A stretch of 64,000 nucleotides of DNA, taken from the NCBI RefSeq assembly GCF_002127325.2, contig NC_035439.2, forward strand, positions 141,514,827-141,578,826, read 5' to 3'. Within the stretch, counting starts at the first letter, position 1; each line of letters begins with the position of its first letter. A program made the position numbers and the translations under genes. The notes under the pieces are model-generated. The model was not told the origin of the DNA and did not search any database. It saw only the letters and a program-made list of their open reading frames with translations. Shown in pieces: positions 11,313 to 23,405 of the stretch. This stretch comes from Helianthus annuus (lineage: Eukaryota; Streptophyta; Magnoliopsida; Asterales; Asteraceae).

Positions 11313-11426
11313 AACATTTTCAAAAGGATAATTTTAATTTCTTCTCAAATCTCAAAGTTTAAGATATGGAACATTTTCAAAAGGATAATTTTAATTTCTT
11401 CTCAAATCTCAAAGTTTAAGATATGA
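11313..11426. repeat. 57-bp tandem duplication
   Basis: Two adjacent copies of a 57-bp unit starting AACATTTTCAAAAGGATAAT begin at 11313 and 11370 and are nearly identical. It is non-coding. Confidence 0.75.
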
Positions 11427-11607
11427 AACATTTTCAAACCGGATGTATTAAAGCATCTTTTTAATTTGTTTTCAAAATGGGGCTGACTAATAATAACTAA
11501 GCCGGGCCTTATAACAATCTGCAACCTGACCACTTTAATGATTGAATGGGCCGTGTGAAATTATTCTTTAAGCCCTTTTATATTAAACACACTCACAGTC
11601 TCATGTT

Positions 11608-12045
11608 TGTTGATCAGTTCTGTTTAGACATAAAGGAAAACATGAAAACATACCTGATTGCAGCAGTACAGGCCAACAGAGAATCCAGATGGAGACACAG
11701 CAATAAGTTTTGACATGATTGTCATCTTGGTCTGGTTCCTCCTTAGGGTGCAATCTAATGATGGTGATGATAAGAAACCGACAAGGGAATCGGTTATGAA
11801 GAGGGAGGCGAGATTGATGTTATGTGCTATTAGGGTTTGTGAAATTGTCTAACCCTTGAACCTCCACATTATTCTCCTTATATATACACCTAGGAGGAAA
11901 CCCTAATTAGTTAGTAAGGGTAATTAGGCCCATCAACAATTACCAACTAATTATTTAATAGGATTGTTATATATTTTGATCCATATAATGTAAATGATTA
12001 TAATGGCTACTAGATTAAATATAAATAAATATATTTAATCTTACA
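11608..12045 (-). repeat. Copia element 3' LTR (left copy)
   Basis: 438 bp, TGTTGATCAG...ATCTTACA in plus-strand reading. It carries a minus-strand TATATATAAGG box near 11876-11886. A 64-codon frame within it is LTR sequence, not a gene. Confidence 0.9.
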
Positions 12046-12056
12046 TTCTCCCACTT
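12046..12056 (-). other. Polypurine tract of the Copia element
   Basis: On the minus strand AAGTGGGAGAA directly abuts the 3' LTR, the expected position for plus-strand DNA priming. Confidence 0.7.
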
Positions 12057-13026
12057 AGCCGAGTAATCATTTACTATGAGTGTTAGATAAGCCTGCTCAG
12101 GAGTTAACACTCATTTTAGCCTTAAACAAGTACTATAGCAGAGAAATACAGCCGTTGAATCATTATGCGACTCAGGACCCCCATTAATCATACTATAGCC
12201 TTAATTTAAAACCTAATCGTTATGATCAAAATACGCATAAGCCCTTTGTTTGATTTGTAACTTTATTTGTCTATATGCCATTATGCCGGCTTGACATATT
12301 CTTAGAGACATACAAAATCAAACTGATGAGGAAAATTAACTAATACTTAGTCATTCATAGTACGATATGCAATTGCGCACGGCCATTAATTAATACCCGT
12401 CTATGAGCTCTCCTAATAAGACTTATGGGTAATAGCCCTTCAGTTATAGGATCCTTAAGCATATCATGAATGTATTCGATACAAAACTTAGTTTCCTCAA
12501 TTCGTTCATAAACGAATAATTAATTGCGTATCGAAATTTAATGCAGCACCTCTTGAACTGTTACTGTTCAAGGAGTCATGGTAGCTGACTTTATCACACT
12601 AATTCTTCAAAATATTAATTATATGGAGTTAATAAACTTATGAGTCCACTGATAAATTTCCAACAACATTTAGTGACTATATTATGTCATTATAACTTAG
12701 GTTGTTGATATCAGTCCATTATGACTCCTCCATGAGATAGGTTTTGTCTGCTAACATAAAGATATACCCGAAATTACATTTTGTAATCTTTGAATATCAC
12801 AACGTTAGAGTAATAAACCAGTTTTAATTCTCACTTCTTCTTTAAATTGTAGTCTCTCGTTTCTTTTAAAGATATTGTAGTACTCCATTAGATGCTACAC
12901 ATTAATCTAGACATATCTAGTGTGTTGCAATGTGAGTAATATCTAAACGAGTATAGACTTATACTTACATAAGGCTTCCAATTAATGAAGCGTAAGGAAA
13001 ATAATCTCATTTATCCCATTATCCTC

Positions 13027-13260
13027 TTAAAGAAGAGCAGTATTGTTTGTTACATATGTAAGGACCCATTTAATGTTAAACTTATAGAACGAAACTATTG
13101 TCCCATTGGGTCTATCTCGGTACGTTATGATATCTATTACATAAGAGACATCTCTGAGATCTATTATATCAAAGTTTGTGTTAACAATGCTTTGACTTAT
13201 GTAACATATACTTGTCAAAAGAATATCATCTATATAGGCAAGTTTATCTTAGTTGCTCCC
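13027..13260 (-). pseudogene. Copia reverse transcriptase fragment
   Basis: Minus-strand translation gives an AYIDDILLT stretch matching the Copia RT catalytic YVDD box, then DLRDVSYVIDI and YRDRPNG. These resemble the DLGEASYVLGI...YRDR region that follows it in Copia pol. Stops and frame changes interrupt the rest. Only the most conserved RT core can be recognised. Confidence 0.65.
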
Positions 13261-14459
13261 ACTCATTTTGAGGTAGGTTCATTAATCCACTTGATTGTTG
13301 ATGAAAATAATTACGTTAGCTTTTCATTACATTATGATGTTTGCATTAACCCATATATGGATATTATTGGCTTACAAATAAAGTGTTCTTTAACCTTCAG
13401 TTTGAAACTTTAGGTTGTTATCTAATGAACATGTAAATGTGTTAGCCATTTGTTAGGGAAAATTGTTTTTAATGTTCATCTAATGTAGCTTTAAACTATT
13501 ATAAGCTACTAGAACAGTGATGATCCTCAAAGAAAACTTTGATAATTTATCTCTTCCTAAGTATAACCTTTGACAATCAATCATGTTTCTTAGTGTCTTA
13601 ACGCTTATATCAGGATTTGGTTTAGTTATGAACACTCTTAGGTAATTCAATCAAATCCCAAACGTTACACGAACACATAAAATCAGTTTTACTAGAAAAC
13701 TGTTTTATTCCATTCGGATGATTGATTTACGCTAATGGCTTGATTTTAAGAGATAGGATCATTAAACATTTCCAAAATCCATTTCAACTTCATTAGGGAG
13801 GTTATGTAATCATCAAAGTTAGTACGCTTTTAAACCTAGATGACCTCCTGAGTTGATTATTGGGTTTATTAGAAGTTTCAGTTTTATGGATTAGCTCTTG
13901 GTTAGGTTGCTATCATTTTCATTCTAAGTTTGTAAGAGTTGGTGTAGTATGGTGTACAAGAGGTGTAATCGGAGTTAAATTCGGAGTGAAATTTAATGAC
14001 ACTCTTCCCCCCGCCTCTTGTATTCCTTGCAAGTCATGATAAGGACTTTGACTGCTCCTACTGACCTTAGAAATCTTTAGGAACTCAGCATGCTTAGGGT
14101 TAACGACCAACAAATTCTAATAGAGAAACACAAATTAATGACGTTAGTCGTTATAGTTTCTCTTTTTGAGGATTATGTTAGTTTAGGTAAGAAATCTAAG
14201 TGTGCCTACAATTAAGCAACAATGAACCTTTTGTAAGAGTAGCATTAGAGTTTAAGGAGACAAGTATTGATGGAATAGTGTCATGATGGAGCGGTGTCTT
14301 GTACAAGAGGTGCAAATTTAGGTAATGTAAAATTTTCACTCCCCCACCTCTTGCAACTATTGCAACTATTATTAAGACACTTAATGCTCCCATTGATCTT
14401 TAATATCTCTAGAATGCTACAAGAGAAGTTTCAATGAGCTACGTGACGTGGGAACCTAT

Positions 14460-14570
14460 CATATATACGTTAGACTTTATTTGATTTCTTTAATGTCCAG
14501 ATATCATAAGAAACTTTAGGGACATATTTAATAGAAATCTTATTAAGTACATATATGAATAGAGTTCTTA
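14460..14570 (-). pseudogene. Copia integrase C-terminal fragment
   Basis: Minus-strand translation contains YVLNKISIKYVPKVSYDIW, closely matching the AAYVLNR.PSKSVPKTPYELW region at the end of Copia integrase. It lies upstream of the RT fragment in element orientation, which is the Copia gene order. Stops flank it. Confidence 0.6.
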
Positions 14571-16164
14571 TAAGACAGTGGGCCATATGTGACAAAATTT
14601 AGATACAAGTTGATAGTCTGTTAAATGATAAATGAATTATGTCTAAATATTCCATTTGGAATAAGTTCCACGAATGTCAATGAATGACTTATGATGGACC
14701 CATGCTTATTCCTTAAGCCAAGTCATATTTTAGGGCTTTAACGTCATGATTTAAAATCACTTAAAATGAGATTAGATGAAAAAATCATCCTCATTAACCA
14801 TGTTATGATTTCTCATGAATTTTGGTTATAATGGATGAAATTTATAAGTCTCATTTTCCTTTTGTCAAATTCTCATTTGCATGATGACAAAAGTTGTGAA
14901 AAAGTAAGGTATCATCTAGTTTCATCTTAGTAATGTTTCTATCCAGATATTTAGAACAAATAAGATGAGAGTTTAAGATAAGTGTGAATTTATGTTGACT
15001 TTGCAAACCTCACAACCTTCATAACATTGCTTAATCATGATACTATATTCTGATTAATCTTCAGAATATATAAGGTATCGAAAGGCGTTATTAGAAGATT
15101 GCGTATTATGGTTCTTATAGCCTTAACAATTAATTTTGTCACTAACTCTCATGTTAGTTATTTGTTGACTTCTGGTAAGGAAACGTTTAAAACTAGAGTC
15201 AACTAGTCATGTGTTAATAGGAATATTAAAGAATTATCAGACTTAAATATCATTAGTAAGTTACTATCTAATTAATTTATCCAACTGTTCTTTAGAATAA
15301 TGGATAGTCTCGTTGCTTATGCCTAGTCTAATGACATAATTATGCAGTGAGATTTTCCCTTGAAGAACCTTAACGTTGGGATTAGCACTTGTAATTTGTC
15401 TATGGACCTTAGAACAATCCTCTCTTAAGGTTTTAGTGGTTGTAAGGTGAATAACATCTTATTTTCCAGTTTCAAACATTTATTTCTGTGTACATATGTT
15501 GCTTATCAACACACTCGTTATACTTTGGTATTTTTGAGTGTTATAGTTGATTTATAAGGCATCAAATTGTACAAGTGAAAAATATACTTATTTCCATGTG
15601 TAAGCCCTTAACTTTATGGGTCATGGTATTGTACATTGTTATGTATTCACATATACCACTTAGCTTTATAATTTATAATTTTAAATGAAGGCATGCCTCT
15701 TAGGAGTTCTAGTGATTATTCCACAATTATAGATTAGTCTTAGGAAAGACCTAATCTGGAATAACCTTTTAGTGATAGCACTTATGTTATAGAGTTCTTG
15801 ATTATCATAAGAGACATCATGTTTGATTTGTCCTATTCATCATGCTCTACTTTTCTTCTGTAGTGCTTTATCAGAAGAGAGCAATAGGATCATCGTGTCT
15901 TAAGAGATAATCAAGGATTTAATTTAAGAGCTAGTTCTTATAGAAACTTTAAGCAAAACATATTATATTTAGGAATTAGAGTGGATGAGATATAGATTTA
16001 TAGAAGAAAATTATAGTGAGTAAAATTATGGGTGCTAAGAATAAGGCAGACAAAATGATCACAAAAATTAATTGAGGATCATTAATATAAGGATCATTAT
16101 GTGAAGAGGTTGTGATATGTCTATTACTAACATCAAAATAATAGACTACTTAAAGTTCTACTTA

Positions 16165-16425
16165 AGCGAAGACAAAACAGCTTTGGCCAGAAGTGTAATC
16201 ATTTAAGAATGTGTGCAAAGTGGTTGTAACAAATCAGCTTTGGCCAGAAATTGAGACAATCACTTTAGTTATGCACTCGTTAAGTATGCCATCTATGAAG
16301 GAATTAAATCAGCTTTGGCCAGATATTAAGACATTCATGTTTATGATGCACACTTAACATAGCTTTCGTAATACTTGAACGATAAGTAGATGCATCAAAT
16401 CAGCTTTGGCCAGAAGTGATACATT
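16165..16425. repeat. Four dispersed copies of an AGCTTTGGCCAGA motif
   Basis: (A)(T/A)CAGCTTTGGCCAGA occurs four times at spacings of about 60-100 bp, embedded in unrelated AT-rich sequence near the 5' side of the Copia element. No function is assigned. Confidence 0.75.
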
Positions 16426-16559
16426 AGAAGCTCATTCAAGTTAAGCCATTTTGGTTTTGTAAAACATTATTTGATCCTCATTAATTAACTAAGTAATTAC
16501 AAAAACCAATCATTTAATAGCAAACCACCTGTTTAGTTCACATTAAACAGCCTAAAATA

Positions 16560-16980
16560 ATGAGGTTTCGAGTGAGATCTTGAGTCAGTTATGAGGTCTC
16601 GAGTGAGATCTCGAGTCAAGTCTCGACTCAGCTTATAACATTATGAGGTCTCGACTCATTAATGGTCTCGAGTCGCAACCTCAGTGTCTCGAGTCGTAAT
16701 CATGGTCTCGACTGCTATGAATTATGAGATCTCGACTCCTTATGAGGTCTCGAGTCGCAACCATGGTCTCGAGTTGTGACCTTTATGGTCTCGAGTCGAG
16801 ACCTTTGTCTCGAGTTGTACAGATTTAAGCCCTTAGTCGAAACCTCAGTGGTCTCGAGTCGAGACCTTATGATCTCGAGTCAAAATCGTTGTCTCGAGTT
16901 GTAAACATTTGAGAACACTTATGATTTCGAGTCGAGTTCTTGTGGTCTCGAGTCGAGACCTTTGTCTCTGGTGGTTAAAA
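16560..16980. repeat. Cluster of palindromic GGTCTCGAGTCGAGACC-like motifs
   Basis: About sixteen copies of TCTCGAGTC/TCTCGACTC variants in some 420 bp, several forming the full palindrome GGTCTCGAGTCGAGACC. Spacing is irregular, so this is not a simple tandem repeat. It lies between the gag position and the primer site of the Copia element. Confidence 0.85.
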
Positions 16981-17498
16981 CTTATATCGAAACTTCTGTT
17001 ACAGCTATTAATGTGAAAACATAACCGAAAATCGAATTGTTAGGGATTTTGAGATATGGTTTCCTGTTTTAGTGATGATCTAATTTTATCATAATATTTC
17101 GAAAATTATAACTGTATATCTTTTAACAGTTTTCGAATGAACTTAACATATTAAATTGGATCAAACAGGGAAATAACACTCAAAAATCCAAATTATATTC
17201 CAAAACATAAAGGAATTTCGAATTTTCCTAAGAAAACATGATGAATCCTAAAAATAAAAACATGATTCTGGAACCCGAAACCTGAATTTTAAGGCTTCTA
17301 AAACAGATTTCGGACATAAAATTAACCTATTCGAGTTCGAGTCACATTATTAACCAATTCAGTTTATCGAAAAAGTGTTTTCGGTGACATTCAAAGAACT
17401 CGAAACCTACTGTTATGGTTTATTAAGTTTTCAAACTCCGTTTTCCAGATTTCTATCCCAGAATAATGGATAAAAACAGAACTGATTAATCAACATAT

Positions 17499-17510
17499 GC
17501 TCTGATACCA
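17499..17510 (-). other. Primer binding site (initiator tRNA-Met)
   Basis: On the minus strand TGGTATCAGAGC begins two bases inside the 5' LTR. This is the standard plant initiator-tRNA-Met primer site and sets the element's direction. Confidence 0.85.
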
Positions 17511-17512
17511 CA

Positions 17513-17950
17513 TGTTGATCAGTTCTGTTTAGACATAAAGGAAAACATGAAAACATACCTGATTGCAGCAGTACATGCCAACAGAGAATCCAGATGGAGA
17601 CACAGCAATAAGTTTTGACATGATTGTCATCTTGGTCTGGTTCCTCCTTAGGGTGCAATCTAATGATGGTGATGATAAGAAACCGACAAGGGAATCGGTT
17701 ATGGAGAGGGAGGCGAGATTGATGTTATGTGCTATTAGGGTTTGTGAAATTGTCTAACCCTTGAACCTCCACATTATTCTCCTTATATATACACCCAGGA
17801 GGAAACCCTAATTAGTTAATAATGGTAATTAGGCCCATCAACAATTACCAACTAATTATTTAATAGGATTGTTATATATTTTGATCCATATAATGTAAAT
17901 GATTATAATGGCTACTAGATTAAATATAAATAAATATATTTAATCTTACA
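17513..17950 (-). repeat. Copia element 5' LTR (right copy)
   Basis: 438 bp and nearly identical to the left LTR. On the minus strand, TATATATAAGG at about 17781-17791 is a likely promoter TATA box. It is followed by the TSD ATGTT. Confidence 0.9.
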
Positions 17951-17955
17951 ATGTT

Positions 17956-18317
17956 AAATCAAAGTATCAAGACCAAGCGTAATAGATAGGTGGTTTGTAA
18001 ACCACGAACAAGACGCCCCCCCCCCGGTTAGGTGATTTTTTTTTGACAATAAAAAATGATGGCTAATATGTCGATGAGCCCGTTCAGGAACTAGACGCAG
18101 TTAGTTGATTTGGTGTCTGACTCGTGCTTCAGGCCACATGTGAAAATTTGATTGTTTCGATTAAAGTTACCGTTTCAATGGTAACATGACTTAAATAAAA
18201 AATATTTTTTTCTTTAAAATTTAAAAACTCTAAATATATTAACATATTTCACATTCTAAACTAACACAAACTAAACGATTTCACAAGCTAATCCACACTA
18301 CACTCTCAACCTCTTTA
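17956..18317. other. Spacer between Copia and Gypsy elements
   Basis: No gene. A 30-bp stretch at 18058-18093 (GATGAGCCCGTTCAGG and flanks) resembles 29928-29963 in the NAM-like pseudogene, so a small diverged duplicate of that gene's N-terminal region may lie here. A C-run is at 18016-18025. Confidence 0.4.
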
Positions 18318-18322
18318 ACAAT

Positions 18323-20331
18323 TGTAACACCCCAAAAACATAAACCCGTATATTATAAAGTTCAAAGAATAGATAAACAAGAGTTTACCAACTAGGAATT
18401 TAACCTAGTTAAATTCAAAGTCTTGAATTAATGCATGTTATGGTTAAAATAATTAAAACTAGAGAAAATCATAGTTAAAGGGGCTAAACTTGTCAAAACT
18501 CAAAGTTATGTTACTAATAGTAACAAAATTAACCAAACCTCCCAAATTGGGAGTCTGGTCGATCAAGAAACAAGCAGGGGGGCGACATCCCCATTTCCAA
18601 ACCCTAACTCAAGCAAAATCCCTTCAATTGAAGCCCCAAATCAGTTCCAAATCGAGCTCTAATCACATATTAGTAAACACCTCATTGTAAGGATCAAAAG
18701 GTATGTGAAATTCAGTAATTTTGTTACATCACAAATTCTAGGTTAATTGTGAAACATGAGAAATTCAGCTTGATTGTTGATGCATGGCTGAAATTAGAAG
18801 GAGTATGAGGTTTAGGATCAAACCCTAGATGATTTCTTGACATAACCTTGTATGATAATTGTAGGGTTACATAATCACCATTGTAGGTGATTAGAGAACT
18901 TTAAGAAGCTTGTTTAATGCTGAAATTATAACTCTTGTTTTGCATAATCTGAAAATTTGGAAATAAGTTCTGAAAAGATGATGTCAAGATGCATGCAAAA
19001 ATTACTAATATAGTAAAATTAGATGTTAAATCGCAAGTCACGAACTTGTTTTTGAATGTAGAAAAATCTGACCCACTAGGTGTTTGTTGAAATGCCTAAG
19101 TGAGGATTAAATGTGAAATTTGGATAAAAACGCAGATTTGATAATAGTCCATAATTGATGTGAAAATGGTCATGAAAATGATTCTAAACATGTTAAAAAC
19201 TGAACTTTCTAGGCAAAGAGTCCGGTTCCTCTAGCGGGCAAGCCGGAGGAGATTCACGAGGAAAAGGCGCGCTCTAAAGGTATGAAATTTATCGTTTCAT
19301 TACATTACACATATTATTGGCTTTATGCGTTGCTCAAAAGGAAAGAAAGCATGATGACCAAGAATTTCCATTATGTCATGAATTTGGCTATTGCCTTAAA
19401 CAAGTTATAAACATGAAATTGAGCATCCATAAGGTGTTTAATCTCAGCACCTAAACGGGTCAAACAAGTTTTGGTAATAAACACGAAGCATGACTTTATT
19501 ATATTGTGCGAATATTACATGAGGTGTAGGCCGTGTAGTGAACACCATAGACAAATTTAAAAGCCTTGTTCTTATTATAGGAGTTAAGGTTTGAATTGGA
19601 TGCATGATAATAGAACAAACAATTAACTAGAAGTCTTGTAATTTAGCGTGTAGTTAGTTTCCGTAAACAAGCTCGATTAAGAAATAGTTGAGTAATGTTA
19701 TAAACAAAACACAAGTATGAAGTACTAGCCCAGCCGCTTAGCAATTTATGCGAAATTGTGCTGTTTCGACTCATAATGAATCAGCAAGAAAACTGCACTT
19801 TAAACAAGGGAGTTATGTGCAGGGTCTACCGTAAATTACGGTAGTACCGTAATTTACGGTGGCCTGCAATTCTTTTACGGTGGATTCCTACTGAGTTACG
19901 GTAGGCCCCAAATGTCCAGAAGCCACCGTAATTTACGGTGACACCGTAAATTACGGTGGAGCCCTGTTTGATAAAATTTGTTTTGATCATTTTCTTGAAC
20001 CAGTGTTCGGACCTGATTCGAATACGTAAATTTCCAAGAGTGATAGTACTAATGCTTGTTTAAAATGTTAGTTCTCAGGTACCCAAGTAAAGGATGAAGA
20101 TCAAGCAATCGATTCGAACCGAACACCTAACGTTACGCTTCCGCACTTGATCCATGTTTTGTTATATTGTAAACACTAGTAGTTTAATTTGGAACATTGT
20201 TAGTAGGTTAAACAAGTAAATGTTTTATTAAATGACCTTCGAATATTGAAAGTTTTTGTAAAGACTACTTTTAGTATATTATGTAAAGCTTATTTGCTGT
20301 TAAGAACGGGTATTTTAAACTGGGTCTTACA
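18323..20331 (+). repeat. Gypsy 5' LTR
   Basis: 2009 bp. It contains the palindrome cluster at 19828-19957 (ACCGTAAATTACGGT and ACCGTAATTTACGGT, each twice). It ends TCTTACA just before the primer site. Confidence 0.95.
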
Positions 20332-20334
20332 AGT

Positions 20335-20347
20335 TGGTAATCAGAGC
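20335..20347 (+). other. Gypsy primer binding site
   Basis: TGGTAATCAGAGC lies three bases after the 5' LTR. It is the initiator tRNA-Met site TGGTATCAGAGC with one extra A. Confidence 0.75.
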
Positions 20348-20461
20348 TTAAGGTTGCCAATAAGTGTTCGGTTCAAGCTTGATCAACATCCGGTAAGAGT
20401 AATTGCTTAAGTAAAATTTAAGGAGTATAGAAATAATTCACGAACAAATATGCATGGAAAA

Positions 20462-20575
20462 GAGTGTGTAAACACACTCAAACACAAGAAAAGCATGAAA
20501 CAAGAATAATAGAGTCAAGAGTGTGTAAGCACACTCAAACACAAGAAAGGCATGAAACAAGAATGATTGAGTCAA
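20462..20575 (+). repeat. 57-bp tandem duplication in Gypsy leader
   Basis: Two adjacent 57-bp copies start GAGTGTGTAAACACACTC and GAGTGTGTAAGCACACTC. Each contains a short palindrome around GTGTGT(A)nCACAC. It lies in the untranslated leader before gag. Confidence 0.8.
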
Positions 20576-20662
20576 GTTACGAACTTGATCAAATCAAAAC
20601 AAGTAAAACATGTATTACAAATGAAATGTTTAACAATGTATGTAAACATTTCAGTATCAAAG

Positions 20663-23405
20663 ATGGCAAGCGGAGGTGAGGGTGATGCGGTGCCAAGAGT
20701 CACCGAACAAATGAGAATAGTGATTGCCGAAGAGGTTGGAAAGGCGATCGAAAACAGTTTGTCGAACTTCACTGATAAAATCCAAAATACGGTTTTATCA
20801 GTGGTAGAAGAGAGAATCAAGAAGCTAGAAGATAATTCAAATCTAGCAAAGGAAAAATCTGGGGAACGAAAACCTTGTTCATACAAGGAATTCATAGCAT
20901 GTAAACCACCTATATATAATGGGGAGGTTGATCCAATCGTGTGTCAGCGATGGATAGGCGATATCGAGGGAGTATTCGAGAGAACCCATTGTGATGAGAA
21001 TGACTACGTAGCTTATGGTACGGGTCAGCTAAGAGGTCAAGCGAAGGACTGGTGGGATAATAAAAAGAAGGAGATTGGAAACGAAGCGGCCAAGGCCATG
21101 ACGTGGGAGGAGTTTAAGACGCCGTTTCTTAAACACCATAGCCCCAAAGCAGTTATAAACAAGATCAAGGAAGAGTTCATGCAACTCAGACACAAGGGTG
21201 AATCCATAGACAAGATCACGGGGATGTTTATGGACAAAATGAAGTTCTGTGACGATCTGATAACGAACGAAGAGCAAAAAGTTTATTACTACCATAACAT
21301 GCTAAGCGCAGAATATAGGGAGTTCATAACCCCTTCAAAGTATGAGACCCTTACCGAGATTGTAAATGCCGCTCGGGAAAGGGAGATTGAGTTGAAAAAG
21401 AGTATAGAGCGGGGTGAACGAAGGGCATAGGATATAAATCCAAGCCCTACCAAGAAAGCAAGAACGAATGAAACGACGAAGAAATCAGATGCAAAGGGCG
21501 GTACATCAAGTTGCAAAATCTGCGGCAAGAATCATAAGGGTGAATGTCGCTTCAAAGATAAGCCTTGTCCTATATGTCGAAAAACGGGACATATGGCTAT
21601 ATCATGCCCGGAAAAAGTGACCGTTTGTTACAACTGTTACCGAACGGGTCACAAAAGATCGGAGTGCCCAGAATTGGCAGGAAAGAAAGAAGGGCAAGAC
21701 TCAAAAGGTGAAGCCGCAAAAGCCAAAGCAAGATCTTTTCAATTGACCGCTGCTGAAGCAAAGGTCGAACCTGACGTGGTCTCAGGTACATTCACTATAA
21801 ATTCAATTCTCGCACGTGTGTTATTTGATACTGGTGCGAATAAATCCTTTGTTTCATATGGGTTTATCCGACACCCTTCATTTGTTCTAACAAAATTACC
21901 TATGCCTTTAGAGGTAGAGATAGGTAATAATAAAAGCTTTATTGTCTGTGATGTATGTGAAAACTGCACGATGAATATTGATGACGAGGAATACACAATA
22001 GACTTGATCCCGATGTCGATGGGAGAATTTCAAGTGGTAGTGGGAATGGATTGGCTATCCCATTACCACGCAAAGGTGGTTTGATTCCGAAAGGAAATAA
22101 AGCTAACGTCTCCTAGCGGAAAACAAGTTACGATATATGGAGAAAAAGGAGGTAACCCAGTGATATGCACAATGCTAGAAGCTCATAAGCTCATGAAACA
22201 TGGATGCAAGGCCTTTATGGTATATGCAAGCGAAACGGAAAAAGAACTCCTCAAAATTGGGGATGTACCAGTCGTGCGAGATTATGAAGACGTGTTCCCG
22301 GAAGAACTACCGGGGATACCGCCAGAACGGGAGGTAGAGTTCGGAATCGAATTGATTCCGGGCGTAAAACCCGTGGCTAAGGCGCCTTACCGGCTTGCAC
22401 CGTCGGAGTTACAAGAATTGATGTCTCAAATTCAGGAATTTCTTGACAAGGGGTTTATCCGACCGAGTGTGTCTCCGTGGAGCGCACCAGTCTTATTCGT
22501 GAAGAAGAAGGACGGCAGTATGCGCATGTGTATCGATTACCGAGAGTTAAACAAACTCACGGTGAAAAATCGATACCCGCTCCCAAGAATTGATGATTTA
22601 TTCGACCAACTACAAGGAGCAAGTTGGTTTTCCAAAATTGATCTCCAATCCGGTTATCACCAATTGAAAGTCAAGGAGGAGGACATACCCAAGACGGCTT
22701 TCCGTACGAGGTACGGGCATTATGAATTCCTCGTAATGCCTTTCGGATTGACCAATGCGCCCGCGACTTTCATGGACCTCATGAACCGGGTTTGCAAACC
22801 CATGCTAGATAAGTCGGTAATTGTATTTATCGACGACATTTTGGTATATTCAAGGAGTGAAGCCGAGCACGTGTGTCATTTGCGGGAAATATTAGACACA
22901 CTCAGACGAGAGAAGCTGTATGCAAAATTCACGAAGTGTGCTTTCTGGTTACGGGAAGTACAGTTTCTTGGGCATCTCATTAGTGCTGATGGAGTACTAG
23001 TAGATCCGTCAAAGATAGAAGCTGTGTCGAAATGGAGCACTCCAAGAAATCCCTCGGAAATCCGAAGCTTTTTAGGGCTCGCGGGATATTATCGGAGATT
23101 CATACATGATTTCTCCAAAATTGCCTTACCATTGACCAAATTAACTCGTAAGGAAGAAAAGTTCGTGTGGGGCATTAAGCAAGAGGAAGCTTTCCAAACA
23201 CTCAAGGAAAAGTTGACCCACGCTCCGGTACTGACCTTACCGGAAGGGACTGAAGACATGGTGGTTTACTCGGACGCTTCTCAATTGGGGCTCGGGTGTG
23301 TATTAATGCAACGAGGCAAGGTCATCGCCTATGCCTCGAGGCAATTAAAGATACATGAAAATAAATATCCGGTTCACGACTTAGAATTAGCGGCGGTGGT
23401 GTTTG
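20663..23405 (+). pseudogene. Gypsy gag-protease-RT-RNase H (5' part), two in-frame stops
   Basis: The likely start is ATG 20663 (MASGGEGDAVP), matching chromovirus Gag starts better than the upstream in-frame ATG at 20567. Gag core (YNGEVDPIVCQRWI, WWDNKK) is followed by two CCHC knuckles near 21560-21670, the protease box DTGA at 21827-21838, and RT with the FIDD catalytic box at 22826-22837. RNase H begins at [10 protein letters not shown]. One frame runs throughout but is cut by TAG at 21428-21430 and TGA at 22082-22084. It then stops at the nested element after 23405. Codons around the stops are otherwise well kept, so the damage looks recent. Confidence 0.9.

Larger units (their letters stand above)
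9194..11602. other. AT-rich intergenic spacer
   Basis: No gene is seen. It holds MITE-like pieces (9200-9660), an inverted-repeat element (10148-10595), a 57-bp tandem duplication (11313-11426) and AT-rich sequence with scattered homopolymers. Confidence 0.6.
11608..17950 (-). mobile_element. Copia-type LTR retrotransposon, decayed internal region
   Basis: Two 438-bp direct repeats (11608-12045 and 17513-17950), both TG...CA, are flanked by the 5-bp TSD ATGTT (11603-11607 and 17951-17955). A primer binding site complementary to initiator tRNA-Met lies inside the right LTR, and a purine tract (on the minus strand) lies inside the left LTR. The element therefore reads right to left. Decayed integrase-end and reverse-transcriptase fragments occur in Copia order (integrase before RT). 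By eye the LTRs differ at about five sites, near 1 percent, so insertion was recent although pol is unreadable. Confidence 0.9.

Noticed and set aside
11658..11852. 64-codon frame repeated at 17563-17757
   Set aside because: It is LTR sequence present in both LTRs; duplication does not show coding.
12985..13413. 142-codon plus-strand frame in the Copia element
   Set aside because: The opposite strand carries a recognisable Copia RT fragment; this frame is its shadow.
16560..16980. CRISPR-like array
   Set aside because: Short palindromes with irregular spacers in a plant retroelement; no cas genes, wrong kingdom and no regular repeat-spacer period.
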